Assembly (NCBI RefSeq): GCF_010550675.1
Contig: NZ_JAAGOA010000003.1
Span: forward strand, 1 to 64,000
DNA from: Phytoactinopolyspora halotolerans
GTDB taxonomy: Bacteria; Actinomycetota; Actinomycetes; Jiangellales; Jiangellaceae
Direction: 5' to 3'
Length of the DNA stretch: 64,000 nucleotides
Position 1 is the first letter of the stretch. Every line of letters starts with the position of its first letter. Positions 16,859-25,564 of the stretch are shown in pieces. The translations under genes and the position numbers were made by a program. The notes under the pieces were generated by a model. That model searched no databases and had not been told where the DNA came from. It saw only the letters and a program-made list of their open reading frames with translations.

Positions 16859-17482
16859 GTGCGATTGCGCATGCGCCTCTCACAGGGTGACAGCGTCTAC
16901 TATGACCTCTTCACCGCCGCCGCCCAGAACGTGCGGAACGGGGTGGGCGTGTTGTCGGAGGCGCTGGTTCCGGACGCCGATCGCGCGGCGCTGGTTCCTG
17001 TGCTGAAGGACATCGAGCACACCGGCGACGAACACACGCACGACATCGTCCGCCGGGTGAACTCGGGGCTGAAGCCACCGTTCCACCGCGATGACATCTA
17101 CCGGCTCGCGGGCGCACTGGACGACGTGCTCGACGATGTCGAGGCGGCGTTGGATCTGATGGTGCTGTACCGGATCCGGGAGCTTCCGAACGGTATCGCG
17201 GCCATGATCGACGTGCTCGACCGCGCGGCCGATCTGACCGCGGAGGCGATGCCGCGGCTGCGGGCGGCGAATGAGCTGACCAAGTACTGGATCGAGATCA
17301 ACCGCCTGGAGAACGAGGCGGACCAGACTTACCGGCGGCTGCTCGCCAGGATCTTCTCCGGCGAGTACGACGCGCTCACGGTGCACAAGCTCAAGGACGT
17401 GATCGAGACCCTGGAATCCGCGGTCGACGGTTTCGAACGGGTCGCCAACGTGGTGGAGCAGATCGCGCTCAAACAGTCGTGA
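16859..17482 (+). CDS. DUF47 / PhoU-like phosphate transport regulator
   Basis: A 207-residue all-alpha protein of the DUF47 (TIGR00153) family, two PhoU-like three-helix bundles. SQGDSVYYDLFTAAAQNV, the metal-binding region EHTGDEHTHDIVRRVN and the C-terminal DVIETLESAVDGFERVANVVE are conserved. GTG 16859 follows AGGGAG at 7 bases and gives the usual family length; an earlier in-frame start at 16799 would add 20 unsupported residues. The family normally precedes a Pit-type phosphate permease; none is here. Its 3' end overlaps the convergent CYTH-CHAD gene by 14 bases. Confidence 0.9.
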   Translation: MRLRMRLSQGDSVYYDLFTAAAQNVRNGVGVLSEALVPDADRAALVPVLKDIEHTGDEHTHDIVRRVNSGLKPPFHRDDIYRLAGALDDVLDDVEAALDLMVLYRIRELPNGIAAMIDVLDRAADLTAEAMPRLRAANELTKYWIEINRLENEADQTYRRLLARIFSGEYDALTVHKLKDVIETLESAVDGFERVANVVEQIALKQS

Positions 17483-18539
17483 GGTGACGCTCCGCCCTGG
17501 CGGCGGAGACCAGCGCCTCGTGCAGGGCGAGGTACCGGGCCGAATCGAGCAGCTCCGGGATCGAACGCGCCGGATCGGTGCCGTGCCGGCGGGCCGCCAG
17601 CGCATCGGTGAGCCAGGTCAGCTCGCCGCGGAGCATCTCCGCCTGATCCGCGCCCACGAGTTCGTGGAGTCCGCCGGTCCGGTTGTGCACCTCGTCGCGC
17701 AGGCGGGTTGCGGCCGTGCGGAGCCCGTCGCCCCGCGGCCCGTCGTCGTCCCGCGGCCCGTCGTCGTCGACGCGCTCCGCCGACGCCGCGCCGGCTCGCC
17801 GATAGGACAGGTCGGCGGCGCGCAGCCCGCGCACGCCGGGCGCGAGCCAGCTCTCGGGATGCGGCGCGGATGCCTCCGCCGTCGGCGGCGGGACCTCCGG
17901 CGGACCGGATGCCGCCGGACCGAGCGCGCGTACCACCTTGGCGACGAACTCGCCGCTGACGGCGCCGGCGCCGACGAGCGCGTCGGCCACCGCCGGCACC
18001 ACCTCGCCACCCGCATGCGCACGGCGGAGCTCCAATTCGCGGAATCGTGCCGTGACGGTCTCGTCCGTGCCCACCACGTGCACCGTGTCGTCCACCACCT
18101 CGGCGACCGCGCGATCGGCGTGGTCCCGCAGCTCCCAGGTGCGGCGATGGGTGCGCAAGGTGGAGACACCGACGACCTCGGACGTGCGCACGATCACCCG
18201 GACGATGCCGATCAACTTCTCCGGTGGGCGGTCCTGCGCTGCGGACAGCGGCAGCCGGAGCTCGTCCCGCACGCCGGCGACCGACGTGTCCGCGGGGAGC
18301 TTCAGGTGCCACCCTTCGTCGTCGCCGCGTCGCCGCCGCAGCGTGATGCCTTCCCTGGCCAACCGCAGATCAGCCGTGTCGAAGTATGCGGACTCCAGAT
18401 CGACCGCACCGCGATCCAGCACCTCCGCGACGCCGTCCACCTGCCGGAGGTCGGGGAACCGGAACAGGCCATGGACACGGAACTTCTGCTCGATCTCGCG
18501 CTCGACGCGGGGCTGTAACGCGGGCTCGGCGGAGTTCAC
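17469..18539 (-). CDS. CYTH domain protein with a shortened CHAD domain
   Basis: A 356-residue protein. The N-terminal CYTH tunnel domain (about residues 12-205) has the ExExK signature (EIEQKF) and further charged strands ([17 protein letters not shown]), expected to bind or cleave inorganic triphosphate. The CHAD part is only about 90 residues (from about 268), where a full CHAD is about 250, and its conserved HxxR helix is degenerate ([11 protein letters not shown]). GTG 18539 overlaps the ppk stop codon (GTGA), placing it in a polyphosphate operon. CHAD domains bind polyphosphate, so the truncation is notable. Confidence 0.85.
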   Translation of the reverse strand: MNSAEPALQPRVEREIEQKFRVHGLFRFPDLRQVDGVAEVLDRGAVDLESAYFDTADLRLAREGITLRRRRGDDEGWHLKLPADTSVAGVRDELRLPLSAAQDRPPEKLIGIVRVIVRTSEVVGVSTLRTHRRTWELRDHADRAVAEVVDDTVHVVGTDETVTARFRELELRRAHAGGEVVPAVADALVGAGAVSGEFVAKVVRALGPAASGPPEVPPPTAEASAPHPESWLAPGVRGLRAADLSYRRAGAASAERVDDDGPRDDDGPRGDGLRTAATRLRDEVHNRTGGLHELVGADQAEMLRGELTWLTDALAARRHGTDPARSIPELLDSARYLALHEALVSAARAERHLTTV

Positions 18540-20623
18540 GTAGTGGTCTTCCGACGTCGTTTACGCTCGATCAGTTCGTGCTGCAGATCGGTCAAGGGTG
18601 CACCATCGGCGTCGAGGTGGTGCCGCTGCCACGAGCCGTCCGGGCAGAGCTGCCACCGGGACGTCTGCGGGTCGAGCGCGAGATCGAACATCGCCTCCAG
18701 CTCACGGTGGTGCTCGGGACGTCTGAGCTGGACCATCGCCTCCACCCGCCGGTCGAGGTTGCGGTGCATCAGGTCGGCCGAGCCGATCCAGTACTCCGGA
18801 TCCCCGCCGTTCTCGAAGGCGAGGACGCGAGAGTGTTCCAGGAAGCGACCGAGGACGCTGACCACCCGGATGTTCTCCGACAGCCCCGGCACGCCGGCGC
18901 GCAGGCTGCAGATACCGCGGATCCACACGTCCACCGGCACCCCCGCCTGGGACGCCTCATAAAGCGCGTCGATGGTCGCCTCGTCCACCAGAGAGTTCAG
19001 TTTGAACCGGATCTGGGCGGGCCGTCCTGCGGCGTGGTGCTCGATCTCGCGGTGGATGCGCTCGATGATCCCGGATCGCAGCGCGTGCGGGGCCACCAGC
19101 AGCCGCTGGTAGTCCGACTCGATCGAGTAGCCGGAGAGGGTGTTGAACAGCTGGTTGACGTCCTCGGCGACGTCGGTCTCGGCGGTGAGCAGGCCGAGAT
19201 CCTCGTAGAGCCGGGCGGTTTTCGGGTGGTAGTTGCCGGTTCCGATGTGGGTGTATCGGCGGATTCCGGTGCTCTCGTCCCGGACGACCAGGCACAGCTT
19301 GCAGTGTGTCTTCAGCCCCACCAGACCGTAGACGACGTGCACGCCGGCCTGCTCCAGTTTGCGCGCCCAGGTGATGTTCGCCTGCTCGTCGAACCGGGCC
19401 TTGATCTCGACGAGCGCCAGCACCTGTTTGCCGGCTTCGGCCGCGTCGACCAGGGCGTCCACGATCGGCGAGTCACCGCTGGTGCGATACAGGGTCTGCT
19501 TGATGGCCAGCACTCGCGGGTCGGCCGCCGCCTGCTCGATGAATCGCTGCACGCTGGTGGAGAACGAGTCGTACGGGTGGTGGACCAGCACGTCGCCTTT
19601 GGAGATGGCGGCGAACATGTCGGCCGGCGCCGCGGACTCGACGTCGGGGAGGTCCCGGTGGGTGGCCGGCAGGAACGGCCGGTACTTCAGTTCCGCGCGG
19701 TCCAGGTCGGCGATGCCGCTCAGACCGGTCAGATCCAGCGGCCCGGGCAGCGAGAACGTCTCGTGGTGGCTGACCCCGAGCTCGCGCTGGAGCAGATCGA
19801 GCACATGCGGATCGACCGTCTCCTCCACCTCCAACCGGACGGCGGGCCCGAACCGGCGGCGCATCAGTTCGCGCTCCATCGCGGTGAGCAGGTTCTCGGC
19901 GTCGTCCTCCTCGACCTCGACGTCCTCGTTGCGGGTGACCCGGAACGTGTGGTGCTGCTGGATCTCCATCCCGGGGAAGAGCAAGGACAGGTGCGCGGCG
20001 ATGACGTCCTCCAACGGGACGAAACGCTGCTCGGCGACGGGGAGGAAACGCGGGAAGTTCGGCGGGACCTTCACCCGGGCGAAGTGTTCGGTGCCGTTGC
20101 GCGGGTTGCGGACCATCACGGCGAGGTTGAGAGATAACCCCGATATGTACGGGAACGGGTGGGCCGGGTCCACGGCCAGCGGTGTCAGCACCGGGAAGAT
20201 CCGCTCGCGGAACAGTGTGCGCAACTCCAGATGCTCGGAGTCGGCGAGATCGTCCCACCGGACCAGCTCGATGTCCTCCTTGTGCAGCGCCGGGAGGACG
20301 TCGTCCCGGAAGCACCGGGTCTGCCGGGTCATGAGCTCGCGGGAGCGTTCCAGCGTCCGCTCGAGCACCTCCCGCGGGAGCAGCCCGCTGACGGCGGGTA
20401 CGGCGACGCCGGCGGCGATGCGCCGTTTCAGGCCCGCGACCCGCACCATGTAGAACTCGTCGAGGTTGCTGGAGAAGATCGACAAGAACCGAGTCCGCTC
20501 CAGCAGCGGCACGTCGGAGTCCTCCGCGAGCTCGAGGACGCGAGTGTTGAACGCCAGCCAGGACAGCTCGCGATCGAGATACCGATCCTCTCCGGAGTTC
20601 TGTTCACCGGCCATACGCCCCAT
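18536..20623 (-). CDS. ppk: Polyphosphate kinase 1
   Basis: A 695-residue enzyme that reversibly polymerises ATP gamma-phosphate into polyphosphate. Domain order is normal: the N domain ([20 protein letters not shown]), the head domain, then two phospholipase-D-like C domains. The autophosphorylated His region is [19 protein letters not shown], and [15 protein letters not shown] and [18 protein letters not shown] are conserved. ATG 20623 is used; ATG 20614 is possible. It is translationally coupled to the downstream CYTH-CHAD gene. It lies next to mshD, separated by a palindromic repeat. Confidence 0.97.
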   Translation of the reverse strand: MGRMAGEQNSGEDRYLDRELSWLAFNTRVLELAEDSDVPLLERTRFLSIFSSNLDEFYMVRVAGLKRRIAAGVAVPAVSGLLPREVLERTLERSRELMTRQTRCFRDDVLPALHKEDIELVRWDDLADSEHLELRTLFRERIFPVLTPLAVDPAHPFPYISGLSLNLAVMVRNPRNGTEHFARVKVPPNFPRFLPVAEQRFVPLEDVIAAHLSLLFPGMEIQQHHTFRVTRNEDVEVEEDDAENLLTAMERELMRRRFGPAVRLEVEETVDPHVLDLLQRELGVSHHETFSLPGPLDLTGLSGIADLDRAELKYRPFLPATHRDLPDVESAAPADMFAAISKGDVLVHHPYDSFSTSVQRFIEQAAADPRVLAIKQTLYRTSGDSPIVDALVDAAEAGKQVLALVEIKARFDEQANITWARKLEQAGVHVVYGLVGLKTHCKLCLVVRDESTGIRRYTHIGTGNYHPKTARLYEDLGLLTAETDVAEDVNQLFNTLSGYSIESDYQRLLVAPHALRSGIIERIHREIEHHAAGRPAQIRFKLNSLVDEATIDALYEASQAGVPVDVWIRGICSLRAGVPGLSENIRVVSVLGRFLEHSRVLAFENGGDPEYWIGSADLMHRNLDRRVEAMVQLRRPEHHRELEAMFDLALDPQTSRWQLCPDGSWQRHHLDADGAPLTDLQHELIERKRRRKTTT

Positions 20624-20687
20624 GGTGTCACGGAGATGTGAACTCCGGGTAGCTCACAGGTGCAGGCTCAGCGGCGCCGGAAGACAC

Positions 20688-20742
20688 CCATGATCATGAA
20701 CGTTTGCCGTGCTATGTGAACGGTAAGTGTTCATGATCATGG
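20688..20742. repeat. ATGATCAT-edged palindrome between mshD and ppk
   Basis: CCATGATCATGAAC (20688-20701) is perfectly complementary to 20729-20742. Inside, TTGCCGT and ACGGTAA form a second pair with one mismatch. The right edge overlaps the last two codons of mshD: its TGA stop (20737-20739) is part of ATGATCAT. Related edges occur at 33.7, 43.8, 62.3 and 63.4 kb. Confidence 0.85.
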
Positions 20743-21696
20743 GGACCGGCGGTAGGCGACGTCGATGGCGTGGCGGGTGAAGCCCAGCCGCTCGTACACC
20801 TTGAGCGCCGCGGCGTTGGCACCCTCGACGTAGAGCATGATCTCCCGCACACCTGGCTGGGCCGCCAGATGGTTCAGGCCCACCGCGGTCAGGTGGGTGC
20901 CGAGCCCGTCGGCGGAGCGGGGTCTCGGTATGCCCAGGTGAGCCCAGAGCCGCTCGCCCTGCGCGTGCGGCGCCACACCAAGGACGTACACCTCGCCGAC
21001 GGCCGAACCGTCCTGCCGGTGGATCTTGGTCCAATGGAAGCCGAGCACCTCGTCGTCCGGGCCGACGGCGAGGAAGAATCCGTCGGGATCGAACCAGGGC
21101 TCCGCCTCCGCCGCGCGGATGTCGTCCAGCGTCTGCGCGCCCTGCTCCGGGTGCCAGGCGAAGGCCGCCGCATTGACCGCGACCCAGGCCTGCTCGTCCT
21201 GCCCGGGTACGAAGGGGCGGACCCGCACGCCGGGCGGCGGCTGTGTCTCGGGCACCGGCGCTGCGGCGCTGCGGCGCAATTGAAGGAGCTCCCGGGCGCG
21301 TTCCAGACCGGCGCGCGCGGCGAGTCGTCGTGCGGCCGGGTGGTCGCCGTGCGACCACAGCCAGAGCTCCCCCGGCACCGCCTCGAGCAACTCGTTCAAC
21401 AGCGCAGTGCCGTATCCCTGGCCGCGCCGGTCCGGGTCGACGAGCAGCTCGGCGGCGCGCCGGGTCCCTTGCCGTGCAGCGAAGGCGGCACCGACCAGCT
21501 CGTCGGCCTCGCCGGTCAGCGTCACGACGACGTCGGCCGCTCCCGACGTGGCGCTGCGCTCGAGATCCTCGGCGAACGGCGGCCTGCCGTCGGTGCGCCG
21601 GGCACGTTCGGCGAGGGCGCCCAGCTGCTCGATCTGCCGGGTGCTCAGAGCCGGGACGCGAGAGATCCGCACGCTGGGGTCGATAGAGGCGTTCAC
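20737..21696 (-). CDS. mshD: Mycothiol synthase
   Basis: A 319-residue protein with two tandem GNAT acetyltransferase domains, acetylating Cys-GlcN-Ins in the last step of mycothiol synthesis. The N-terminal copy has LLVDPDRRGQGYGTALL. The C-terminal copy has EVYVLGVAPHAQGERLW and ends ALKVYERLGFTRHAIDVAYR, as in known MshD. GTG 21696 is the start. The C-terminal Ser-Pro-stop is encoded by the edge of the palindrome at 20688-20742. Mycothiol is specific to Actinobacteria, which supports the taxonomic call. Confidence 0.95.
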   Translation of the reverse strand: MNASIDPSVRISRVPALSTRQIEQLGALAERARRTDGRPPFAEDLERSATSGAADVVVTLTGEADELVGAAFAARQGTRRAAELLVDPDRRGQGYGTALLNELLEAVPGELWLWSHGDHPAARRLAARAGLERARELLQLRRSAAAPVPETQPPPGVRVRPFVPGQDEQAWVAVNAAAFAWHPEQGAQTLDDIRAAEAEPWFDPDGFFLAVGPDDEVLGFHWTKIHRQDGSAVGEVYVLGVAPHAQGERLWAHLGIPRPRSADGLGTHLTAVGLNHLAAQPGVREIMLYVEGANAAALKVYERLGFTRHAIDVAYRRSP

Positions 21697-21759
21697 ACCG
21701 GCATCATCGCCGATGCGTCCCGTGCCCGCGATGTCCGGGCACCGGGCGGCGTGCGGACG

Positions 21760-22581
21760 TCAGGCGTCGATGCGAACGGCGTCGAGTGAGCTCGGCGCTT
21801 CGGCGCGAGCGTTGACGCCCTGTGAACGAGCGTCGACGCCCTGTGAATGGGTGTCGTCGGGCAGCTCCACGGGAGGCGTCGTCGTGGTGGTGGTCTGCCG
21901 GGAGCCACGCTGCTGCGGTGGTACGAAGCGGTAGCCGACGTTACGCACGGTGCCGATCAGCGCCTCGTGCTCCGCACCGAGCTTGGCGCGCAGTCGCCGG
22001 ACGTGCACATCGACGGTGCGCGTGCCGCCGAAGTAGTCGTATCCCCACACCTCCTGCAGCAGCTGCGCGCGGGTGAAGACCCGGCCCTGATGCTGCGCGA
22101 GGAACTTGAGCAGTTCGAATTCCTTGTACGTCAGCTCCAGCGTGCGCCGTCCCACCCGGGCGGTGTAGGTCGCCTCGTCGATGAGAAGGTCGCCGGATCG
22201 GATCTCGTGTGGCTCGTCACTGGTCGCCGCGGCCAGCTTGCCCTGTGCCAACCGGAGCCGAGCCTCCACCTCCGCCGGCCCGGCCGTGTCGAGCAGCACG
22301 TCGTCGATGCCCCATTCCGCGGTCACCGCCGCCAGGCCCCCTTCGGTGACGACCGCGAGCAGCGGAGCGTCGACGCCGGTGGTGCGGAGCAGCCGGGTCA
22401 GGCTCCGTGCCTGCGAGAGGTCACGGCGTGCATCGACGACGACCACGTCACCGGTGGGCGCGTCGACCAGCGCGGACCCCTCCGCGGGCATGACTCGAAC
22501 ATCGTGCAGCAGGAGCCCCAGCGCGGGGAGAACCTCTTCGGGTGGCTGATGTGCCGGGCTGAGCAGGACGATGGTTGCCAT
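21760..22581 (-). CDS. glnR: GlnR-type nitrogen regulator
   Basis: A 273-residue orphan OmpR-like regulator. The receiver-like N-domain ([20 protein letters not shown], then [20 protein letters not shown]) and the DNA-binding domain ([39 protein letters not shown]) closely match Streptomyces GlnR, which controls nitrogen assimilation genes. No partner kinase is adjacent, as expected for GlnR. The last about 45 residues contain a short repeat (SQGVDA / SQGVNA) not usual in the family. ATG 22581 has AAGGAG upstream; the longer open frame to 22770 is not needed. Confidence 0.92.
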   Translation of the reverse strand: MATIVLLSPAHQPPEEVLPALGLLLHDVRVMPAEGSALVDAPTGDVVVVDARRDLSQARSLTRLLRTTGVDAPLLAVVTEGGLAAVTAEWGIDDVLLDTAGPAEVEARLRLAQGKLAAATSDEPHEIRSGDLLIDEATYTARVGRRTLELTYKEFELLKFLAQHQGRVFTRAQLLQEVWGYDYFGGTRTVDVHVRRLRAKLGAEHEALIGTVRNVGYRFVPPQQRGSRQTTTTTTPPVELPDDTHSQGVDARSQGVNARAEAPSSLDAVRIDA

Positions 22582-22724
22582 GTCGAGTTCTCCTTCGCCG
22601 CCGTCCCTATGAACGCGAAAGGGCCCGGGAGCGTCATCGCCCAGGCCCAACTTGCGGTTAAGAATAGCGGACAATGGTGAATCTGAGGAAACTCGGGTGA
22701 GTGTCGTGTGCCTACCCGGGTGAG

Positions 22725-22730
22725 TACATT
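22725..22730 (+). promoter_or_regulatory. -10 box upstream of the MoaD-like gene
   Basis: TACATT at this position predicts a transcription start near 22737, giving a 26-base leader that contains AGGGG before ATG 22763. Confidence 0.4.
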
Positions 22731-22762
22731 GGAGTGATGGGGTTCGTGTGGCAGGGGTTGAC

Positions 22763-23023
22763 ATGGCCAAGGTGACGCTGCGCTACTGGGCCGCGCTGCG
22801 GGCGGCGGCGGGTGTGAGCGAAGAGTCGTTCGACGCGACGACCTTGGCCGAAGCGCTGCAGGCCGCTCGATCGGCACACGGCGAGAACTCGCGGTTCGGC
22901 TCGGTGCTGAGCATCTGTGCCGTGGTGGTGGACGAGACTCCGGCGGGGAGCGCCGATCCGGCGCACGTGGCGCTGCGTGACGGTGCGGTCATCGAGCTGT
23001 TACCACCCTATGCTGGCGGTTGA
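22763..23023 (+). CDS. MoaD/ThiS-type sulfur carrier protein
   Basis: An 86-residue beta-grasp protein ending in PPYAGG. The C-terminal Gly-Gly is the site of adenylation and thiocarboxylation in MoaD and ThiS. Length and strands ([29 protein letters not shown]) fit MoaD (molybdopterin synthase small subunit) best. ATG 22763 has AGGGG seven bases ahead; GTG 22748 is possible. No moaE or thiG is adjacent, so the pathway cannot be fixed. It is divergent from glnR. Confidence 0.82.
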   Translation: MAKVTLRYWAALRAAAGVSEESFDATTLAEALQAARSAHGENSRFGSVLSICAVVVDETPAGSADPAHVALRDGAVIELLPPYAGG

Positions 23024-23144
23024 CTCAACCGATCGGGCATGGACATGTGGCCGGCATCACGTCGGGCTCGCCAGTGATCGGACTGTTGCCGAGTTGTTGC
23101 CGAACCGGCCGATGGCGCGGGCGCGGGTCTGTAAGTATTGACGG

Positions 23145-24047
23145 GTGCCTTCCTCCCGATTCTCTATGGTGACCGCTGCCTTGGCGGGCGTGCTGGCCTT
23201 GGCCTCGGCCTCGGGTGCGTGGTTGCTGGCCGGGGGGATCGCGATCGTCCAGGTGGTGTTCGCGCTGGGTGCCATCCGCTCGTCCGGGGTCGCCTCCGCG
23301 CGTCCGGCGGCCTGGCTCGGACTGGTGGTCGGTGCCGGTGCACTCGGCTGGACCCTCGTTGACGAGACGTCCACCCTGACGCCGGTGGCCGCCATCCTGG
23401 GACCGGCCGTGCTGGCCGCCTTCATCACCCAGCTGCTGCGCCGGGACGGGCGTCCGCGGTTGAACGCCGCGTTGAGCCTGACCGTCGTGTCCTGCGTGTT
23501 GACCGTTCTGCCGGTGATGTGGCTGTCGCTGCGGGCGACGTCCGAAGGGGTGCATGTCGTCGGGCTGGCGCTGCTGGGGGTCGGTGCGGTCGGTGTCACC
23601 GAGGCCCTGCCGATATCCCGCGCCGTGCGGAGGGTGCTCGGTGTCCTGGTCGCCAGCATCGCGGCGGCCGTGCTCGTCGTCGCCGTGGAGGGGATCGACG
23701 ACGCCGTCCCGGCAGTGAGCGCGGTGGTTCTGGCCGCGTTCGCAGGGGTGATGGCGGCGGTCGCCTACGCGATCGAGGATCGGCTGGCCGGCGAGGCCGG
23801 TGCCGTTCCTGATCACGTGTTGGTGACCGTGCCGGAGCGGACCCCGGCCACAGGGGGCGGTGCCGATGAGACGGCCACGCTCGGGGACCCGGCGGCCGGA
23901 TCGCCGGCCGGATCGCCGGCCGGATCGGGTGAGCCGGTCACTGAGTCGCGGGTCCGCCAGGAGGCGCTGGTCCCGCTGCGCATCGCGGCGCCGTTCATCG
24001 CCGCCGCACCGGCTGCCTACGTGCTCGGCCAGCTGCTCGTCGGCTGA
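23145..24047 (+). CDS. Polytopic membrane protein of unknown function
   Basis: A 300-residue hydrophobic protein with about eight membrane segments (the first at residues 8-30, the last at the C-terminus). A cytosolic linker (about 225-275) contains a short AGSPAGSPAGSG repeat. No family motif is recognised. GTG 23145 is the only early start; there is no clear ribosome-binding site, so it may be leaderless. It follows the MoaD-like gene by about 120 bases. Confidence 0.65.
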   Translation: MPSSRFSMVTAALAGVLALASASGAWLLAGGIAIVQVVFALGAIRSSGVASARPAAWLGLVVGAGALGWTLVDETSTLTPVAAILGPAVLAAFITQLLRRDGRPRLNAALSLTVVSCVLTVLPVMWLSLRATSEGVHVVGLALLGVGAVGVTEALPISRAVRRVLGVLVASIAAAVLVVAVEGIDDAVPAVSAVVLAAFAGVMAAVAYAIEDRLAGEAGAVPDHVLVTVPERTPATGGGADETATLGDPAAGSPAGSPAGSGEPVTESRVRQEALVPLRIAAPFIAAAPAAYVLGQLLVG

Positions 24048-24170
24048 ATCCCGGGCGCTCGATGGCGGGGTCGGACAACTGCCCGGTGGGTTGAACAGTC
24101 AGCCGCGCAAGGTTACCGGCGGACGGTTGTCATGTGTTCCGGCCCGCCCGCCGCGCTGCCTTCCAGGTCC

Positions 24171-24293
24171 GCATGTCACCGTGTGTGCCGCGTGTCACCG
24201 GGTGTGCCGCGTGTCACCGGGTGTACCGCGAAAGCCCCGGGCTAAGCGCCAACGCGATACGCACGGTGACATGCGGCACGCACGGTGACATGC
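24171..24293. repeat. 19-bp tandem repeats facing an inverted copy
   Basis: Three head-to-tail 19-bp units lie at 24174-24192, 24193-24211 and 24212-24230 (core TGTCACCGGGTGTGCCGCG). After a 30-base spacer the same motif returns inverted, with about one and a half units at 24261-24293. The segments 24171-24203 and 24261-24293 are complementary at 29 of 33 positions, so a long hairpin can form. No coding sequence runs through it. It sits in the 326-base gap between the membrane protein and the thioredoxin. Confidence 0.8.
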
Positions 24294-24373
24294 AGGAGGC
24301 AGACGGGTGTGACGTGAACGCATCAAGGCGAGAGTGATCAGCAGGTGTGATCCGATCCAGCGGTAGCGGAACA

Positions 24374-24820
24374 ATGGAGCCGGGTTGTGCTGTTGTGGTT
24401 GCTGTGATCGGTGTCCTCGTCGTTGTCGTCGTGCTGGTACTGGCCACGGGTTTCGGCCTGTGGTGGAAACGGCGCGACGGAAGGGTGCGTGCCATGCCGG
24501 ACGCGGCTGCTGAGGGTTTGATGATCGGCTGGGACGAGCTCGGGCAGGAGCCCGGCCGGCGAGCCACGCTCGTCCAGTTCTCCTCTGCGTTCTGCCAGCC
24601 GTGCCGGGCCACTCGCGGAGTTCTGGCGCACGTCGCCGGCAACGCCGACGGTGTGGCGCACATCGAGGTGGACGCCGAGTCGCGGCTCGATCTGGTCCGC
24701 CGGTTGGGCGTGTCCCGCACTCCGACGACGCTCATCGTCGACGCGCAGGGTCGCGTCGTGGGCCGCGCCACGGGTGTGCCGCGGCCGGCGGATGTGTATG
24801 GCGTGCTGGAAGCGATCTGA
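24374..24820 (+). CDS. Membrane-anchored thioredoxin-like protein
   Basis: A 148-residue protein. One N-terminal membrane anchor (VVVAVIGVLVVVVVLVLATG) is followed by a thioredoxin fold with the redox motif FCQPC, the cis-Pro segment RTPTTLIVDAQGRVVGRA, and a short C-terminal helix. The domain probably faces the cytosol or periplasm side depending on anchor topology; the positive residues after the helix (WWKRRDGR) favour an inside location. It precedes the rhodanese operon, as in other actinobacteria, which links it to sulfur or thiol metabolism. GTG 24347 is an alternative start. Confidence 0.85.
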   Translation: MEPGCAVVVAVIGVLVVVVVLVLATGFGLWWKRRDGRVRAMPDAAAEGLMIGWDELGQEPGRRATLVQFSSAFCQPCRATRGVLAHVAGNADGVAHIEVDAESRLDLVRRLGVSRTPTTLIVDAQGRVVGRATGVPRPADVYGVLEAI

Positions 24821-24881
24821 GACGCCGACGCGCGCTGCCGCGGACGTATCCCGCCATTCGGGCACCGATCGGACCGCGACG

Positions 24882-24897
24882 TGAGACAATAATCTCA
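24882..24897. promoter_or_regulatory. Dyad upstream of the sulfur locus
   Basis: TGAGA-caataa-TCTCA is an inverted repeat in a short AT-rich patch about 50 bases before the leader peptide. It is probably a regulator site in the promoter of the DUF4395-sseA-DUF1416 operon. The regulator is unknown. Confidence 0.45.
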
Positions 24898-24949
24898 ACA
24901 TTTGATACAGACCGTGACGCGGGCGGAATTGGGATTTAACCTCGTAGAC

Positions 24950-25027
24950 GTGTTCCGCACAGAGCTGACTCGCAGGCGCGCCATCGACTATCGGCGCGTC
25001 TCCACCATGCTCTGTCGAATGTCCTGA
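24950..25027 (+). CDS. Putative Cys-containing leader peptide
   Basis: A 25-codon reading frame from GTG to TGA. The peptide reads MFRTELTRRR, then AIDYRRVST, then MLCRMS. The LTRRRxxDxxRV core followed by a late Cys matches the short leader peptides found upstream of sulfur-metabolism genes in actinobacteria, thought to sense cysteine through translation. It ends 99 bases before DUF4395. A CGCGCC/GGCGCG pair (24977-24982 and 24993-24998) lies within it and could form alternative leader structures. Too short for ordinary gene finders; recognised here by its residue pattern and position. Confidence 0.7.
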   Translation: MFRTELTRRRAIDYRRVSTMLCRMS

Positions 25028-25126
25028 CGGGAACGGCCGTCGCCGTGCCATCTGCCGCGGTGCCGTAGCGCCTGTTCCCCACGTGTGCGCCTTTGTACCA
25101 CTCGTCCGTGTCAGGAGCTTCCCATC

Positions 25127-25564
25127 ATGATCGACCCGCGAGGTCCCCGGTTCGCTGCGGCGGTCACCACCGTCGTGCTGGCGGCCGTTCTCATCACGGG
25201 CAGCGCCTGGCTACTGGCGTTGCAGGCCGCCGTCTTCGCACTCGCTGTACTCCGTGGCCCATCCAGGTCGCCGTACGGCTTGCTCTACATCCGGCTGATC
25301 CGGCCTCGTCTGAAGCCGCCGGCCGAGCTCGAGGACCCCAGACCACCCCGGTTCGCGCAAGCGGTCGGGTTGGGGTTCAGCATCGTCGGTCTCCTCGGTT
25401 ACCTGTCCGGCGGGACCGTCATCGCGTATGTCGCAGTCGGCGCGGCGCTGGCTGCGGCGTTCCTCAACGCTGCATTCGGCTTCTGCCTCGGCTGCGAGGT
25501 CTATCTGATGTACCGCCGCATCGTTTCCGCCCGCTCCAACAGATCACCGGAGGTCACTCCATGA
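25127..25564 (+). CDS. DUF4395 membrane protein
   Basis: A 145-residue membrane protein with about four hydrophobic segments: DPRGPRFAAAVTTVVLAAVL, a Pro/Arg-rich loop (YIRLIRPRLKPPAELEDPRP), and the second pair ending in FGFCLGCEVYLMYRR. The conserved CLGCE Cys pair suggests redox or sulfur handling. ATG 25127 has AGGAG nine bases upstream. Its stop overlaps the rhodanese start (ATGA), and DUF4395-rhodanese-DUF1416 is a common actinobacterial order. Confidence 0.88.
   Translation: MIDPRGPRFAAAVTTVVLAAVLITGSAWLLALQAAVFALAVLRGPSRSPYGLLYIRLIRPRLKPPAELEDPRPPRFAQAVGLGFSIVGLLGYLSGGTVIAYVAVGAALAAAFLNAAFGFCLGCEVYLMYRRIVSARSNRSPEVTP

Noticed and set aside
24171-24293. CRISPR array or tRNA-like structure
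   Set aside because: The 19-bp units have no spacers, and the inverted copies form a simple hairpin rather than a cloverleaf.
24900-25126. SAM or other riboswitch upstream of DUF4395
   Set aside because: No match to conserved riboswitch cores was seen; the short peptide frame explains the leader better.
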